15,056 nt of DNA, taken from the NCBI GenBank assembly GCA_043101835.1, contig JBICHM010000147.1:1-15056 (forward strand), in the 5' to 3' direction. The position numbers and the translations under genes are program-made. The notes under the pieces are model-generated. The model had not been told where the DNA came from and did not search any database. It was given only the letters and a program-made list of their open reading frames with translations. This DNA comes from JBICHM01 sp043101835 (GTDB lineage Bacteria; Planctomycetota; Phycisphaerae; Phycisphaerales; UBA1924). Positions 13,465-15,056 of this stretch are shown here, in pieces. Position 1 is the first letter of the stretch. The number at the start of each line of letters is the position of its first letter.

Positions 13465-14208
13465 CTATCGCGATGGCTCGGGGCCGCGCGGCTCGTCGCC
13501 AGCGACGCCCCGGTGGTCCAGAAAGCCCTGGCTCCACCGGGTGGTGTCCCGAAGCTCGGGGGCGTCGGGGTTCGCGGCCCGCTCGCGCATCACCGCGCGG
13601 AACTCCTCGATGCGCTCGGCGATGCGCCTGCGCGCCAGCGCCGGCACGAGCCGGCGCACCGGCACGAAAGCGCCCTCACCGACCCCGTCGATGATGTGCA
13701 GGCGCCAGCCCCGATCGGTGTCCTGCGCGACGATGTTGTGGTCGAGCAGTTTGCGCGTCAGCACGCGATGGCGCACCATGAAGGCGCCGAGGTCATCCAG
13801 CGCGCTGTCAAACTGCGCCGGATCGGCGCCCGTGCACAGCAGCTCCCGCAGCGTTCGTGAGATCGCGCCGTCGCGGTCGCGGAAGAGGTCGATCACCAGC
13901 CCCTGCCCGAGGTCCGTCTCGACAAACCCGTAGGTGCGGGGCAGATGGTCGTACGACTCGTCGCCGATGCGCCGCATGAGCGACCCGAGCTGGCGATGGT
14001 CGTCGAGATTGTTGTCGTAGGCGCGCCGCCATTTCGCCGGCAGGATCAGCCCCGGCTGCGTGCGACCGTAGCGGAGCGCATCGGTGCGATTCACCTTGAT
14101 GCACCGCCCCGGGTCGCGCGGGTCGACGAAGCACCAGCGCCGCCCGCCGACGGCGAAGGGCTTGCTGTCTTCGAGCCTCACAACGGGCGTCCCGGTCACT
14201 TGCGCCAC
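13465..14208 (-). CDS. YrbL-family protein (degenerate kinase-like fold)
   Basis: A 247-residue protein resembling E. coli YrbL, a PhoP-regulated protein with a kinase-like fold. Matching segments are RCIKVNRTD (K38, like the ATP-anchoring lysine), GFVETDLGQGLVIDLF, LTRKLLDHNIVAQ and RLHIIDGVGEGAFVP. The catalytic-loop aspartate is replaced (KLLDHN instead of HRDxxxxN), although N158 and the metal-type D174 remain. Phosphotransfer is therefore doubtful or altered. It lies between a polysaccharide deacetylase and a methyltransferase, consistent with a role in surface-glycan modification, for example sugar phosphorylation as in some LPS kinases. The start may be the GTG at 14208 (13-nt overlap with the deacetylase) or the GTG at 14199 (4-nt GTGA overlap, the pattern elsewhere in the window). 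Function remains inferred. Confidence 0.78.
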   Translation of the reverse strand: MAQVTGTPVVRLEDSKPFAVGGRRWCFVDPRDPGRCIKVNRTDALRYGRTQPGLILPAKWRRAYDNNLDDHRQLGSLMRRIGDESYDHLPRTYGFVETDLGQGLVIDLFRDRDGAISRTLRELLCTGADPAQFDSALDDLGAFMVRHRVLTRKLLDHNIVAQDTDRGWRLHIIDGVGEGAFVPVRRLVPALARRRIAERIEEFRAVMRERAANPDAPELRDTTRWSQGFLDHRGVAGDEPRGPEPSR

Positions 14209-15023
14209 CCCCGGCGCCCGTCGCGCAAGCGCACACGAAACGCGAGCATCCCTTCGCGTCCCGACACCTTCACGCGCGGCGTGCGCATCGGATCCGCGGT
14301 CGGCGCCGCTGGCACGCCCGGCTCGGTGGTGACGGCGCCGATGTAGCCCGCCTCCCGCGCCATCGCCGAGTGCTTTTCGCCGAAGATGCCGAAGGGGTAG
14401 GCGAAGGTCGCCGGGTGCGCGCCGAAGCGCTCCGGGAAGGTCCGCCGAGCCGACTCGATCTCCTCCCGGGCGGCGTCATCGGGCAGCGCGGTCAGCATCG
14501 CGTGCGTGCGCGTATGGCCGCCGAGTTCCCATCGTCCGCTTGCGACCATCGCGCGGACCTGCTCGTCGGTGAGCTTGGGCTCGCCCGCCAGCTCATCATC
14601 GCTGTGGTGCGCCTTCTTCTTGCTCGACCATCCGCCGTCGCGCTCCTCAACCAGGTAGAGCGTCGCGCAGGCGCCGTGACGCTCGAGCACCGGGTCGGCG
14701 TGCTCGAGGTTGTCGGCATACCCATCGTCGAACGTGAGGCAGACGGACCGCGCGGGCAGCGGCTCATTCTCAAAGAGCCGGCTCGCGAAGACGAAGGTGA
14801 ACCCCTTGGCGCGGAGCCAGGCGACCTGACGCTCGAACTCCGCGGGGCGCACACGAAGCTTGTTGAAGCGCGCCCCGGGGCGATGCTCGCGCACCATGTG
14901 GTACATCAGCACGCGCGGCCGGCGCCATGGCAGCGGGCGGCGCCACCACGCGATCCGCAGGCTCCACCAGAGGCCCAGCACGACCGCCAGGCCCGCAAGG
15001 CCGAGCGCAACCGGCGTCGTCAT
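14196..15023 (-). CDS. Polysaccharide deacetylase (NodB homology, CE4), membrane-anchored
   Basis: A 275-residue enzyme predicted to remove acetyl groups from N-acetylated glycans (peptidoglycan, capsule or LPS sugars). An N-terminal hydrophobic segment (about 3-27) followed by WWRRPLPWRRPRV anchors it in the membrane. The NodB domain contains the metal motif CLTFDDGYADN (D99, D100) and GGHTRTHAML (H170, H174), which form the usual Asp-His-His zinc site. It also has FAYPFGIFGEKH, the later arginine-proline region of the family. The C-terminal tail is short and basic. The ATG at 15023 overlaps a possible upstream stop (ATGA), suggesting this is not the first gene of its operon. It is translationally coupled to the YrbL-like gene. 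The exact substrate cannot be told. Confidence 0.9.
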   Translation of the reverse strand: MTTPVALGLAGLAVVLGLWWSLRIAWWRRPLPWRRPRVLMYHMVREHRPGARFNKLRVRPAEFERQVAWLRAKGFTFVFASRLFENEPLPARSVCLTFDDGYADNLEHADPVLERHGACATLYLVEERDGGWSSKKKAHHSDDELAGEPKLTDEQVRAMVASGRWELGGHTRTHAMLTALPDDAAREEIESARRTFPERFGAHPATFAYPFGIFGEKHSAMAREAGYIGAVTTEPGVPAAPTADPMRTPRVKVSGREGMLAFRVRLRDGRRGWRK

Positions 15024-15056
15024 GAACCGGGCGCCCCGCTCGGCACGGACCAGTCG
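15020..15056 (-). CDS. Possible C-terminal tail of an upstream gene (partial)
   Basis: On the minus strand an open frame enters from the right edge, reads DWSVPSGAPGS and stops with a TGA at 15022-15020 that overlaps the deacetylase ATG (ATGA). The same overlap type occurs at 12640-12643. Only 11 codons are visible, so no function can be given and the call could be chance. Confidence 0.35.
   Translation of the reverse strand, partial: DWSVPSGAPGS

Noticed and set aside
1..15056. tRNA or rRNA genes, CRISPR arrays, insertion sequences, phage genes
   Set aside because: None was seen. Coding is nearly continuous on one strand, with no direct-repeat arrays, transposase or integrase motifs.

Overview
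The window is very GC-rich and densely coded, and every gene I accept lies on the minus strand. It therefore reads from right (15056) to left (1). The left half is a flagellar locus: the start of fliF, then fliE, flgC and flgB, an NtrC-type sigma-54 activator, a soluble NtrB-type histidine kinase and a FlgN-like protein. The gene order, the base composition, the weak Shine-Dalgarno sequences at many starts and several small proteins that look lineage-specific suggest a flagellated Planctomycetota member, probably Phycisphaerae. That assignment is inference; the window holds no rRNA or other phylogenetic marker.

Right end (about 15056-12640): the probable tail of an unseen gene overlaps a NodB-type polysaccharide deacetylase. 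This is followed by a YrbL-like protein with a degenerate kinase fold and a zinc-finger SAM methyltransferase. The three resemble a small cell-surface glycan or lipopolysaccharide modification group. The middle (12643-10124) carries a PanE-type ketopantoate reductase, a FTCD_C/FchA-type cyclodeaminase/cyclohydrolase, an 84-residue zinc-ribbon protein and a 180-residue protein of unknown function.

From 10127 to 5131 come three envelope proteins: a lipoprotein with a possible LolA/LolB-like fold, a secreted-domain/RDD membrane protein translationally coupled to it, and a membrane-anchored 827-residue TPR protein. The TPR gene runs straight into the FlgN-like gene, the kinase and the sigma-54 activator, with gaps or overlaps of at most 22 nt.

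Between the activator gene and flgB there is a near-consensus sigma-54 promoter (TGGCCCG-N4-TTGCG) reading into flgB-flgC-fliE-fliF. A weaker one (CGG at -24, TTGCT at -12) precedes fliF. The simplest reading is a self-contained circuit: the kinase phosphorylates the activator, which switches on the adjacent rod, export-gate adaptor and MS-ring genes. This resembles FlgSR of Campylobacter or FlrBC of Vibrio. I found no tRNA, rRNA, CRISPR array, insertion sequence or phage gene.
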